A stretch of DNA of 64,000 bases. Source: Nitzschia sp. DOCU1. Lineage: Eukaryota; Bacillariophyta; Bacillariophyceae; Bacillariales; Bacillariaceae. The notes beneath the pieces were generated by a model. That model saw only the letters and a program-made list of their open reading frames with translations, ran no database searches and was not told the DNA's origin. The stretch's first letter is position 1; every line of letters starts with the position of its first letter. The translations under genes were made by a program, and so were the position numbers. The stretch covers positions 248,001 to 312,000 of the forward strand of contig OX595988.1 of the NCBI GenBank assembly GCA_951394045.1. Reading direction: 5' to 3'. Positions 1 to 8,655 of this stretch are shown piece by piece.

Positions 1-724
1 GTGGGCTCAATTGTAGCATCAATTCATCCTCCCGTGGAAAGGCGTTGGCCTTCTTCTTGGAATTGCCAGTCTTGACAGGTGACACTGGTGGCAAGGCGGG
101 GCAACTTCGAATGCCGCGAGCTTTCACGCGCTGGGGGCTTTGGCTGATGCTCTGTCCATCCCCATTTCCACTACCTCCGCTGGTACTACGTGCGGGTAGA
201 TTGTCCTCGCAAGTGGAGCCAGAAGGCGATGGTATCAGGTCAGAGCGGTCGTCTACGATCAACTTTCGTAGTGACGTCTTGGCATGTACTTCCATTCCTT
301 GCAGTATAGCTAATCCTCGAACTACGCTCGCCTCCCTTTCCTTGCGAGTCTCTTCGAAAATCTGTCTGGTAGTCGGGGGACAAGAAATGCTCAATGCCCT
401 CGAGACAACGCTTTGCTCAGCCGTTATTTGGTCTCTAGTATACTCGGTGCTCTGAATATCATTCGCGATGTCAACTAACCCTTCCTTTATGGCACTGGGG
501 GCTACAAAGCGGGCATTCATCAGATCCAGTCTCTGTCGCTCGTTTTGGAGTGGGCTGTTGTCTTCGCTGCTTGTGTAAAGAGTTCTCGTGCTGTTGCTTT
601 CATCTTTGCTCAAGGGAACACGGCCATCGTTACTGCAGGCCGTCACCGTGGACGAAGACGACAGCCTCTTGGGACCACTCGGTGGTTGCTGTTGTTGCTT
701 GCGTTTCCAAAATTGCATTTTCAT
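1..724 (-). CDS. Unknown Gln/Ser-rich protein, N-terminal part (runs off the left edge)
   Basis: On the minus strand a frame is open from an ATG at 724-722 to base 2 without a stop, giving 241 residues of an incomplete protein. It starts MKMQFWKRKQQQQPP, so it has a basic glutamine-rich N-terminus. A charged, helix-prone middle follows, with a stretch reading TRQIFEETRKEREASVVRG. The remainder is rich in Ser, Pro and Gly, with RIRSCPALPPVSPVK-like basic/proline patches. No signal peptide, membrane segment or known domain is visible. Upstream the frame stays open to a stop at 844-842 and contains an acceptor-like TTCTTTCCAG, so a 5' exon is possible. The protein is probably intracellular, but its function cannot be read from this part. 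I do not recognise the family. Confidence 0.55.
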   Translation of the reverse strand, partial: MKMQFWKRKQQQQPPSGPKRLSSSSTVTACSNDGRVPLSKDESNSTRTLYTSSEDNSPLQNERQRLDLMNARFVAPSAIKEGLVDIANDIQSTEYTRDQITAEQSVVSRALSISCPPTTRQIFEETRKEREASVVRGLAILQGMEVHAKTSLRKLIVDDRSDLIPSPSGSTCEDNLPARSTSGGSGNGDGQSISQSPQRVKARGIRSCPALPPVSPVKTGNSKKKANAFPREDELMLQLSP

Positions 725-1525
725 AAAGCTGAGTTTCCAAATAATGGTAGAGATGTTGGCTGGGCGACTAGCAGAGGTGTTTTTTCCGCTCAATAAAACT
801 ATCTGGAAAGAATAATCAGGGATGATCTGAAACGAGCGTCTTCAATCAGTGATGGCTCCTATTCAATGATCCAGCCAAGGAGCGAGGTCAAAGGATAAAT
901 GATAGATGCAAGAGTCCAGCCAGCGAAGGGTGGATGGGGTTGGTGGAAATAACGCAAATAGGCGCGGGAATCAGAGTTGTGTTAAATTGAGATGGCCGGA
1001 TGATCAGGCGAAATCGTGATGTACCTACGGTAGTGATGCTGGATTCCTTTCGTTCGCATTGGTGGTACGATCGAACACATTGGCCCAGCTTGCTGGCGCC
1101 CGTTTGGCTTTTAAGGATTATGGTTGCGTGCATCCCACCACTGGAACTTCCAATGAATTGCCTCACACCGGATGCTTTAATAAAGAACGTCAACCCCAAT
1201 AAATCATAAAATTCATTCGACTACTGCCTGAAATTGCATAAGCAGTGTTAATGTACCTAACACGGAAGGTATTTCATAATTCCGTTTTGCTTCTCCAATG
1301 TTAGATGAAGATGATTTCACTCGCCTGAAACTGCTCTGCAGTTTTGAGACTATCGCATTATTTATTGCGGCATTATAACTGAGCGCTATTGGTAGGCGTT
1401 TACCCTGTTCCTCCGTCACAGAGCTTCGCTCGCGAGAGAACGCAAGCCCGATCGAGCGAAAACTAACGAGTAGACTTATTCGACTGTTATTGGTCGAAGT
1501 AGTCAAGAGGTCAATAAAACCCGCG

Positions 1526-1570
1526 CAATTAGGCGTTTCCTGCAAACGCAAAAACTGCGGACTTTGTGAC
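1526..1570 (+). repeat. Left arm of a dispersed inverted repeat
   Basis: The core AGGCGTTTCCTGCAAACGCA followed by AAAA, then TGCGGA and TTTGTG, recurs on the opposite strand at about 2380-2434. Roughly 40 bases match with a few differences. The arms lie about 850 bases apart and enclose the hairpin and the degenerate direct repeats. Weaker similarity seems to extend further outward from each arm. This resembles terminal or subterminal inverted repeats of a decayed DNA transposon, but no transposase frame is visible between them. Confidence 0.6.
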
Positions 1571-1632
1571 AAAAACAGGTTATGAAGGCCTTCGCATCGC
1601 AGAATTCGCGAAAACTGGCATTTTAGTTTGTG

Positions 1633-1661
1633 ACAAAATGGTGGTTTCACCACCGTTTTGT
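1633..1661. repeat. 13-bp hairpin
   Basis: ACAAAATGGTGGT (1633-1645) is followed by a three-base loop and ACCACCGTTTTGT (1649-1661). The arms pair over 13 positions with one G-T wobble. It lies about 65 bases outside the left inverted-repeat arm. Its role is unknown. Confidence 0.75.
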
Positions 1662-1974
1662 GAGAAAGTCTCTTAGGTACAAATTTTACATACGAGATAG
1701 ACTTTTTGCCTATTTAGGCCCAAAGATTAACACCGCGCCCAAAAATTAATAAGCCCCCCTTTGCAGCCTCATTGTCTCGCGAAAAAGCACGGCATTCGAC
1801 TCAATGCGCATTTCGTGGCGACGGCGTCGTCACATATCCTTCCAGACGACAACTACCGATACTTCAACAGACAAAGAGAGAACGAAGAGGTATGCTGCCC
1901 TTCAGGTGGGGTCTTTCTCCTCTCTCTTTAGAAGAGAAAAGCTATACAAACTTTGCATGCACTCACGCGTTGTT

Positions 1975-2235
1975 AACCCACGTATTATGAAATCGCGTGT
2001 TACAGGTACGAGTGTTCTGAAATCGCGTCTTATTGAATTGCGCGTTTAAAGCCTCAGGGTTTCGAAACTACGAGTTAACTGTGATAGTGAATACTTAATT
2101 CGGAAGCGAACCTCTCGGCCAAATTACGAGATTCAGCGTCTAATTCGCAAATATATCGAAGTTTCGTCTAATCAGGTTTTACGAAATCACGTATCACACG
2201 CCTCAATGTTGCGAAACTTCTAGTTAAAGGTAATA
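1975..2235. repeat. Degenerate short direct repeats (GAAATCGCGT/GAAACTACGAGTTA-like)
   Basis: Related words recur at irregular spacing of roughly 25 to 60 bases: GAAATCGCGTGTTA, GAAATCGCGTCTTA, GAAACTACGAGTTA, GAAATCACGTATCA and GAAACTTCTAGTTA. They look like a decayed minisatellite or an internal repeat of a mobile element. They do not form one long frame. Confidence 0.45.
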
Positions 2236-2379
2236 AAAAATATTTAACGTCGGCGCCGGGTGGGGTGGGTCGATTCGGTCATCGCATGGGAAGGCCAAAA
2301 CTGGCACGAGTAGTGCCGAATGCAGGAAGCGTGCGCGGCAGCACTTTTTTTCGATGTGGTTTCTGCGGAGGAAATCGAT

Positions 2380-2434
2380 TTCTCCGCACAAACCTCCGCA
2401 CTTTTTGCGTTTGCAGGAAACGCCTATTATCTAC
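2380..2434 (-). repeat. Right arm of the dispersed inverted repeat
   Basis: This is the reverse-complement partner of the arm at 1526-1570, sharing the AGGCGTTTCCTGCAAACGCA core and the following TGCGGA/TTTGTG block. It ends about 170 bases before the start codon of the PAP/fibrillin-like gene, so it may lie in that gene's 5' region. Confidence 0.6.
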
Positions 2435-2600
2435 AGAGTCTCGGTAGAGCGGTATTTCATAGCAATTCATACTTCAACAACAAACCAAGAAAAGCACAAG
2501 CGACCATGGCGAAGCCAGTCAGTTTGTGAAGAGTTTGAAGCCCAATTGAAAGATTACAAGTTCAAATCTCAACACGGGACGCGCTGGTGATAGAGACGTT

Positions 2601-3317
2601 ATGGTTCATGTGGCAACAACTTTGGTGTTCTGGCTGCTCCTATTCGGCCAGCACGTCCACTCGTTTCTGCACCTGAACGAGCCCGTGTTGCGTCGTGACC
2701 TTTCGCTGTCTCTGGTCAAGATCGATGGTTATGAAGAAGCCCTTCAAATCATAGATCAGTGCTCAGTTTCTGGAAGAGCCACCGACGTGCTCTATGACGC
2801 AGTTCGTCTGATTGACAAGAATGCTTTCAAGATTTATCCAACCCTTCAAGACAAGGAGGAGTTATGGGACGCGGCCCACGGGTCATGGAAACTTCAATTT
2901 GCGACGGGCGGTGGCAAATCGACTACTTTCAAGCCGATCCCCATCTTTGCTTTTGCCATGATTGATGAGTTCAACTTTGGGAATGGAGTCGGTTGGAACC
3001 AAAACATCATATTAATTTCGCTTTTGGGTCCACATATTTTCAATGCGCGTCGACGACAAATGATCATTACCATTGAAGACATTTATCTGAAACAAGTTTT
3101 TGGTAATGGTACCCAGCGAGCCACGGAATCTTTGCCCGCATTTATCAAGGATAATATTGGCTTGGGCAAGCGCCCAGAGGATTTTGTGCGCCCACCAGCA
3201 TTCACATTCATAGCCGCCAGCGACCATTCGCTCATTGCTCGAGGCGGGACGGGTGGCATTGCGATCTGGACCCGATTAGAGAAGGATATTCGACCAATGG
3301 CGTACTCTTCAAAGTAG
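2601..3317 (+). CDS. PAP/fibrillin-like plastid protein
   Basis: A single-exon frame of 238 residues from an ATG at 2601. The N-terminus is a hydrophobic signal (VATTLVFWLLLFGQHVHS) followed by FLHLNEP. A signal peptide with Phe at the expected +1 position is the diatom bipartite plastid presequence pattern, so plastid import is likely. The body contains GSWKLQFATGGGKSTTFKPIP, then AFAMIDEFNFGNGVGWN. This resembles the PAP/fibrillin (plastid-lipid-associated) lipocalin-like domain. Known members bind lipids or quinones at thylakoids and plastoglobules; which ligand this one binds cannot be told. Its length suits a presequence plus one domain. The 3' end faces the EF-hand gene convergently with about 220 bases between them. 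The family call is fair rather than certain; the plastid signal is the stronger part. Confidence 0.72.
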   Translation: MVHVATTLVFWLLLFGQHVHSFLHLNEPVLRRDLSLSLVKIDGYEEALQIIDQCSVSGRATDVLYDAVRLIDKNAFKIYPTLQDKEELWDAAHGSWKLQFATGGGKSTTFKPIPIFAFAMIDEFNFGNGVGWNQNIILISLLGPHIFNARRRQMIITIEDIYLKQVFGNGTQRATESLPAFIKDNIGLGKRPEDFVRPPAFTFIAASDHSLIARGGTGGIAIWTRLEKDIRPMAYSSK

Positions 3318-3541
3318 AGAAAGAAGGGTGCAGACGCTGCTTTTCGTGTCACAAAGGAGGGCAACATTACGGCTGTCCCATTGCCCCGCGCGGCCTTGTG
3401 CAACAATCGTTTGCGATTCTGCATGATGCCTCTATCGCCCTCTAGAGAGTGGCTAAGGGCGAGGACCCAAGAGAGCAAGCGATCTCCAGAAGGTAGTAAC
3501 GGCAGAACAACAAGATGCACCCTCAACGGGACCTGTTCCGT

Positions 3542-4060
3542 TTAGACAGTACTCCTGAGTATTCCTTCTAGTACCTGGATAAGCACATTGCGTCCAGAAG
3601 AGACGCTTTCGAAGATTTGCTCGGCGTCCTCGATAGTCATGCAATTCACACCTGTTTCTTCAACGTACGTGGTGGCAACTGTTGTCGCGGTAGAATCAGT
3701 GGCGACGACGGCATCGCCATTAGTAGCAGTCATAAACCCGCTGCTGGAAACGTCGGTCTTGGCGGTCAAGACAGTCACGGCGTAGCTGACTCCGAACATG
3801 GCAGTCAGCAAGAGGACGCAGAAGCACAGGGCGGCCGCCAACAAACGCTTGAAGAGCTTGTTGGATTCACCGAGCATCTCGTTGTTGGACTGCACCGCTT
3901 CGCGCAAGTCCAGGATAATTGCAACAACTTCGTCCTTGCTGAAGGATCCATTGCCATCACGGTCGTACTTCTTCAACATTTCGGTGGTGGCAGCATCGAG
4001 GTGCGACACTTCCAAGAAGTACTGCATCGTGACGGATTTCTCCTTCACCAGTTCGCGCAT
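3542..4060 (-). CDS. EF-hand single-pass membrane protein
   Basis: A frame of 172 residues from an ATG at 4060. Near residues 33-44 is a canonical calcium-binding EF-hand loop, DRDGNGSFSKDE, with D1, D3, N5, S7, S9 and E12 in place. About 30 residues later comes a long hydrophobic helix, LLAAALCFCVLLLTAMFGVSYAV, which is a single membrane span. The remaining 80 residues are Thr/Val/Ala-rich with a possible Cys-containing segment. This layout (cytosolic EF-hand, one span, luminal tail) is seen in a diatom family whose members are usually longer at the C-terminus. Here the frame stops early after NVLIQVLEGILRSTV. A CAG|GTACTA donor-like site just before the stop means a further exon is possible, though little space remains before the neighbouring gene. 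The likely role is calcium sensing at a membrane; partner unknown. Confidence 0.68.
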   Translation of the reverse strand: MRELVKEKSVTMQYFLEVSHLDAATTEMLKKYDRDGNGSFSKDEVVAIILDLREAVQSNNEMLGESNKLFKRLLAAALCFCVLLLTAMFGVSYAVTVLTAKTDVSSSGFMTATNGDAVVATDSTATTVATTYVEETGVNCMTIEDAEQIFESVSSGRNVLIQVLEGILRSTV

Positions 4061-4943
4061 GGTGCGTTTGCTTTCCTAGTACATGATCATGAGAAGCAAG
4101 AAGTATCATTGTGTTGGCGAGAACAAGAAGATGATCACGACCACGACGCAGGCTGCGAGCCAGGAATACCACCGCGCTGCAACTTACAAGATCATGGTTT
4201 CTTCTTGTTGTCTTTTGTTCCTTCATAGTAGACTAGATGACACCCGAGCTAATTATTCACGTATTTCGTTTTGTACGGCTGTAATAGTTTAGCTGTGTGC
4301 CATTTTATCCGCCGCGGATCATTTCATCCAAGTGTTCACATTGCTCTTTCAATTCGCCTATTTTTTTGTACGATCAACTATCAGAGGTTCAGGCCTACGG
4401 TAGTTGTAAGATTCGATTATTCCTTCAGCTTCATTTCATTTTTATTTTACTGGGCTGGAAGTACAGTACTAAAATAGTTGCGCACTTTCTCGCCGTGCTC
4501 GCAACTCGCCACCACCGCTAAGTAGAGTGCGTGTCACAGCGCATTTTGGGGACCTCCGAGATGCCCGGATCGTGATAGCATCGCAATAGCCTTTTGATTT
4601 TCTGCAAGAGCCGATCGATTAAGCCTACTGACATCGCGAATGCAGTCATAATGCTTTCAAACGGAACGCTAACCTTGCAGTGTGCGGTACAATCAGTACC
4701 AGGTATGACATACCATCCGCCCGCAGTCGATCGCGTTGTGTTCGTGACAAGACTGACTCAACGGCGCATATGATCGATCGGAACAGTGAGGCGAGATTCC
4801 GCCTACCGCGTGCTAGCGTGCTTTGTGAAAGGTACGATACGATACAGGTACCACCCATGGACAGCGGTATCTTTAATAGACCCACTCTAGCTTGTCAACC
4901 TTATCAGTCCTCTCCAACAGCGATGTTTCTCTAGAGGACTAGC
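4061..4943. other. Intergenic, nothing recognisable
   Basis: Only short open frames without domains occur here (up to about 90 codons). An acceptor-like CTAG lies just upstream of the EF-hand start codon on the minus strand, so a non-coding or short coding 5' exon of that gene cannot be excluded. Confidence 0.4.
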
Positions 4944-5708
4944 ATGGCATCGTCTCCCGCTTCCTTGAAAGGCGCTAAGGTGTTCAGTTCCACGGCTGCA
5001 GCTTTAGAATATACGCGGAATTTGGATTATTCCCGAATTGTGCGAGAAAGTAAGAACAGTGGGGCCGAAGGATCAGGACACAGTCAATCCAATACATCCA
5101 ACCGATCGTTGCCAGCATTGCCTCCTTCGACTTCGAAGAACTTGCGACCAAGCAGTTGCCGCGCACTTGTCGTTCCCGTCTCGCCACCTCCCACAAAGAA
5201 GCGAGTCATACGGCGGGGGAGCAACGGCGATGGCCCCTCAGCAGCGTCAGAACGAAAACAATCCCCTCGGACGAGATTACGAAGGGTTCGCTCAGATGGA
5301 AACGTTGGTCAAATGACAATGATAACCAGTAGTATCCAAATGGAAGATCTACTATTTCAAGAACTCGCCAGCCGTCGAGCGATTCGAGCGTTGAAGCAGA
5401 CCCAGGCTCAAAAATCACAAGCAACGACGTCGTCGAAATGGTATTCGCTTGGTGGATTAGGTGCTGCTACTCCCTTTGTCAAGCCCGAATCGAATCGTAC
5501 CGCATCACGTTATAATAGTAGTCATACGCAACAACGACAATGGGATGTGGAAAATCCATGTCATGGATATTCTGATTCGGGGCAAACTACGACGGCATGT
5601 CAAAGTGGCCGGCTGCGTTCCGTGATGTGTGCCATTTCTCTGCTGGCGGTTCTAGGCATTACACTGGGTGTGATATTTGGATTTGATGCGTTGAATATTC
5701 GAGGATAA
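4944..5708 (+). CDS. Tail-anchored unknown protein
   Basis: A single-exon frame of 254 residues from ATG 4944. The first 220 residues are hydrophilic and rich in Ser, Thr, Arg and Gln, with basic clusters such as TKKRVIRRGS and RTRLRRVRS. A predicted helix lies around EDLLFQELASRRAIRALKQTQ. The last 25 residues hold one hydrophobic helix, VMCAISLLAVLGITLGVIFGF, followed by a very short tail (DALNIRG). That arrangement is typical of a tail-anchored membrane protein with its bulk in the cytosol. No conserved domain is recognised and no function can be assigned. The frame is long, uses a clean ATG and ends in a structured hydrophobic segment, so it is likely a real gene. Confidence 0.62.
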   Translation: MASSPASLKGAKVFSSTAAALEYTRNLDYSRIVRESKNSGAEGSGHSQSNTSNRSLPALPPSTSKNLRPSSCRALVVPVSPPPTKKRVIRRGSNGDGPSAASERKQSPRTRLRRVRSDGNVGQMTMITSSIQMEDLLFQELASRRAIRALKQTQAQKSQATTSSKWYSLGGLGAATPFVKPESNRTASRYNSSHTQQRQWDVENPCHGYSDSGQTTTACQSGRLRSVMCAISLLAVLGITLGVIFGFDALNIRG

Positions 5709-6400
5709 TCATCGTTTTCAAATTTCCGTATTGGAGGGAATTGATTGTTGTTTGGAGCTGCTAGTACACTACAAGGCTTTTTTGGTATCAAATCGAAGGA
5801 ATAGAATGGTGAAGGGATTTATTGTGGTGGCGAGGGAACAAGCTTTTATAAGCTCGAGTCCATACAGCACCACATCCCTAAACCACCTCGGATAATTCTG
5901 TGGGATTTCGGGTCTTGGCGCAGGATGAAGAATTCAGTTATCTCTGGCTTTGGAACAAACAAGCAACCGGAAGCAGAATCACTATTTGTCGCCTATTTAG
6001 TTATAGCGACAAATCCAACGTCGGTGGTACTAGATTGCCATGTCAATTTTGAACTATTCTATGATCGTCGTTGAACCCAATGATCGTCTTGCTGATAGAT
6101 TTGGAACGTTATCTCCAGCGGCACCCGACACACGATCCTTGCATTTCAGAACGGCTACTGCCCGCATGGGCCTCATGAATGATCATGCTCGTAGCATATT
6201 AAAACCAGCATACCCCATGCATCTCACCATGGTAAAGAACAAGTCATTTCATCGGGAAGCTAGGCATATTTATTCGCATTAGTCGTCTTGGCGGGAAATC
6301 AAAAGCCAAATGCGCGCGCTCGCCCCGAAAGATACGCAGAGAGAGCCGCCGAGACGCAAAATCAGAAAAGCCACCTTCTCCACTCCACTTTAGAAACCCC
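5709..6400. other. Intergenic
   Basis: An 80-codon ATG frame at 6040-6282 (plus) lacks any domain and is not called. The last 100 bases before 6401 presumably contain the promoter and leader of the SGNH-like gene. No core promoter motif could be identified with confidence. Confidence 0.35.
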
Positions 6401-7456
6401 ATGACAATGGGAAACAGATATACAGTGGTTTACCCGAGATCTTGTATTCTCCTCCTTGTTATTTGCTATCATTTGTGCTGTCCTTCAATTTTGGCCCTTG
6501 CCACGCCGACTGGTAGTGGTGGACCATCCAACATGGCGACTAGTAGAAGCAGCGATCCAACGGACAGCAAATTGATTCAAATTGCCCACATCGGAAACTC
6601 CATTCAATATTATAATGACTGCCCCCGCCTGCTGCAGTGGATGTTCAAAACCCACTATGGAAATGCCAACCAGGATTCATGCTTACGCGGGGGCGCCTCG
6701 CTGGTGTCTATACTTCGCAAGGGAAATGGCATGGCGGGGAAATTTGCCAGTCCGAATGCCTTGCGTCCCGATGGGACGTACGATATTGGAAGCCCGACGG
6801 TAATGGATTTACTAGGGTCAAAAGCCTGGGACTTTGTGATTATGAATGATCACACTCAATCACCAGCTCGAATGGATACGAGAAAAGAAGCCCTGAAAGA
6901 ACTCGAGAAATCATACTTGCCAATGCTTGAAAAAATGAACAAGATGCCCCTTGTGGTCTTTCTCATGACGGCGGCGTATCGCAAGCCCGTCAAGGACTCC
7001 GAGGATTTGGGGTCGTTTGATGACTTTACAGAATTGTTAAAATCAGGGTATGCCGAATATCAAAAGGTTATACCAAATTCTGTGGTGGCACCTGTGGGTT
7101 TGGCCTATCTTGAGGTCCGCAAAAAGTACCCCAAGCTTGATGGCGACAATGACTCGAAATTTTCTTGGGAATGGCTCTATGCCAGGGATGATTTTCATCC
7201 AAGTCCACACGGCACGTTGTTGGAAGCATTTGTCTTGTTTGCTACTATTGTAGGACAAGAACCTCCGGAATACAACCCCGCATGGTGGGACACTGCGAGG
7301 TATATGCAACCAGCCGATGAGGAACCCTTGCCTCTTCCATCATTGGAAGAAGGAGCCTTGCTGCGAGATGTCGCTTGTTTGATTTGCAAAGTGAGGTATA
7401 ATGAGACTCGTGTGGGGGACAGTGAAGGTGCTGAAGAGCAGTCTTCTCGACTCTGA
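6401..7456 (+). CDS. Secreted SGNH-hydrolase-like protein
   Basis: A single-exon frame of 351 residues from ATG 6401. Residues 12-35 form a signal peptide (SCILLLVICYHLCCPSILALA) with likely cleavage near ALA|TP, so the product enters the secretory pathway. At residues 62-70 AHIGNSIQYY carries the Gly-Asn-Ser of SGNH block I, with Ser67 as candidate nucleophile. GGAS follows near 97-100, and AWDFVIMNDHTQSPA resembles the block III Asn region. RDDFHPSPHGTLLEA near the C-terminal third supplies the Asp-x-x-His of block V. SGNH enzymes are esterases, lipases or carbohydrate deacetylases; the substrate here cannot be inferred. The C-terminal 60 residues are acidic and Pro-rich, with a CLIC pair. 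It stands alone, with no gene within about 700 bases on the same strand. Confidence 0.7.
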   Translation: MTMGNRYTVVYPRSCILLLVICYHLCCPSILALATPTGSGGPSNMATSRSSDPTDSKLIQIAHIGNSIQYYNDCPRLLQWMFKTHYGNANQDSCLRGGASLVSILRKGNGMAGKFASPNALRPDGTYDIGSPTVMDLLGSKAWDFVIMNDHTQSPARMDTRKEALKELEKSYLPMLEKMNKMPLVVFLMTAAYRKPVKDSEDLGSFDDFTELLKSGYAEYQKVIPNSVVAPVGLAYLEVRKKYPKLDGDNDSKFSWEWLYARDDFHPSPHGTLLEAFVLFATIVGQEPPEYNPAWWDTARYMQPADEEPLPLPSLEEGALLRDVACLICKVRYNETRVGDSEGAEEQSSRL

Positions 7457-8005
7457 TGATAGTGGGTTCTGGATCTAAATTCGACTGCGGGTCTCTATCA
7501 TAGCACTATGGAACATTCTGGAGTAGCACCACATGCTTATTTAGGTATCCCTCACTTGGCTTTTCGTTGGTTTAGTATCGACTGCTCGATGATTGTACAA
7601 TAGCATTCATTCCAGCTGGGCACTTCTTCTGATTCGCACTGTCGTTTATTTCTTGCCGTGACTCGTTCTGCCCCCACTAGCCATTCTAGGTAGAGATGGA
7701 TGACCAATTGTAGTTGCGTGGCGCGAAATGTGCAAGGTGCAGCCGTTCCTTGGTAGATGCTGGCTGCTGGCGGCATCGGGCTGGTACATCGACAACTTTG
7801 GAAATCAGTCAACAGAGTTCGACGACGGTCGTCAAAAACTACCACATTGCCTTTAGACTGATGAGATAGTTATACTGACTTAATTGAGCCGAGAATGATT
7901 TACGTGTGCATCAATCATTCGCTCACCACACCCATGACGATCACAACAACGAGGAAGAGGACGCGACCACCAGCATAGACACGAACAACAAGAGGGATCA
8001 AGCAT

Positions 8006-8260
8006 ATGAAGAGGGCAAGAAGAACCACTGCCGCTGGAGGAGTGATCCTCTTTCTTCTTGTAGCCTCCTTTGGTATCCCTCCAAATGCACTGAACGCACG
8101 CCAATGCTGGGCATTGATTTTGCTTTCTTCGTCACTACCATGCCATTGTGTGAGACAGATCGAGAGTTCGGCTGGCGCATTTTGTGCGAGCTCAACAAGA
8201 GCAGGCCGTCCTGAACTTTACCATGCAGGAAACGTAGACCCACGTAAACGCAGTACTTAG
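8006..8260 (+). CDS. Possible small secreted protein (84 residues)
   Basis: An ATG at 8006 opens an 84-codon frame. Its N-terminus, MKRARRTTAAGGVILFLLVASFG, has the basic/hydrophobic pattern of a signal peptide or anchor. The rest is Cys- and Ser-containing without a known motif. Overlapping frames of similar size exist on both strands, so chance is a serious alternative. It is listed only because the N-terminus is suggestive. Confidence 0.18.
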   Translation: MKRARRTTAAGGVILFLLVASFGIPPNALNARQCWALILLSSSLPCHCVRQIESSAGAFCASSTRAGRPELYHAGNVDPRKRST

Positions 8261-8507
8261 TTGACTAAAATGACCTCTGATACTGAAATGGCCCAAAACC
8301 GCTCTGCAAAGTATGAATGCGACGTCCCAAGCGACATTTCGGTCGCCCGACTTCACATGCCTTTAATATGCCTCTCCGCAGGATATGACTGAGCAGTTTC
8401 GCCTATGAGCAGTTTCCCTATGACGTCCGATGACAACGATAAAGCACAGTTGGGAACAGCAAAGGCCAGCGTGAACGGGCAGGCGTTCCACCTCAGCATT
8501 CTTCCAA

Positions 8508-8525
8508 CCCCCCCCCCCCCCCCCC
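8508..8525 (+). repeat. Poly-C tract (18 C)
   Basis: An uninterrupted run of 18 cytosines on the plus strand, upstream of the helicase-associated-domain gene. A similar run of 19 C occurs at 23429-23447. Confidence 0.95.
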
Positions 8526-8655
8526 GCTCTTTTAACGATGCTTCGCGTTAATTCTTCAGCTGGTACTACCACTACTATCATAGCGACCTGGCCGGGTCTC
8601 ACTTTTTCAGAGGGTAGCTCCCAACTTTGCAATCTCTGACAATATCGACAACACG

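Larger units (their letters stand above)
725..2600. other. Repeat-rich intergenic region, no convincing gene
   Basis: No coding frame here has a recognisable domain or good start. An open frame of 146 codons at 1213-1653 (minus) and one of 78 codons at 2354-2590 (plus) share the short peptide FLRLQETP only because they read the two arms of an inverted repeat. The region also holds a 13-bp hairpin at 1633-1661 and a run of degenerate GAAATCGCGT-like words at 1980-2235. Together these look like the remains of an unidentified mobile element. Confidence 0.5.
7457..8655. other. Intergenic with weak small frames and a poly-C tract
   Basis: No confident gene. A weak candidate for a small secreted protein lies at 8006-8260 and is listed separately. 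A pure run of 18 C occurs at 8508-8525, about 130 bases before the next start codon. Confidence 0.4.

Noticed and set aside
45..455. 136-codon plus-strand frame at the left edge
   Set aside because: Antisense shadow of the minus-strand frame 1-724, which has an ATG start and more protein-like composition.
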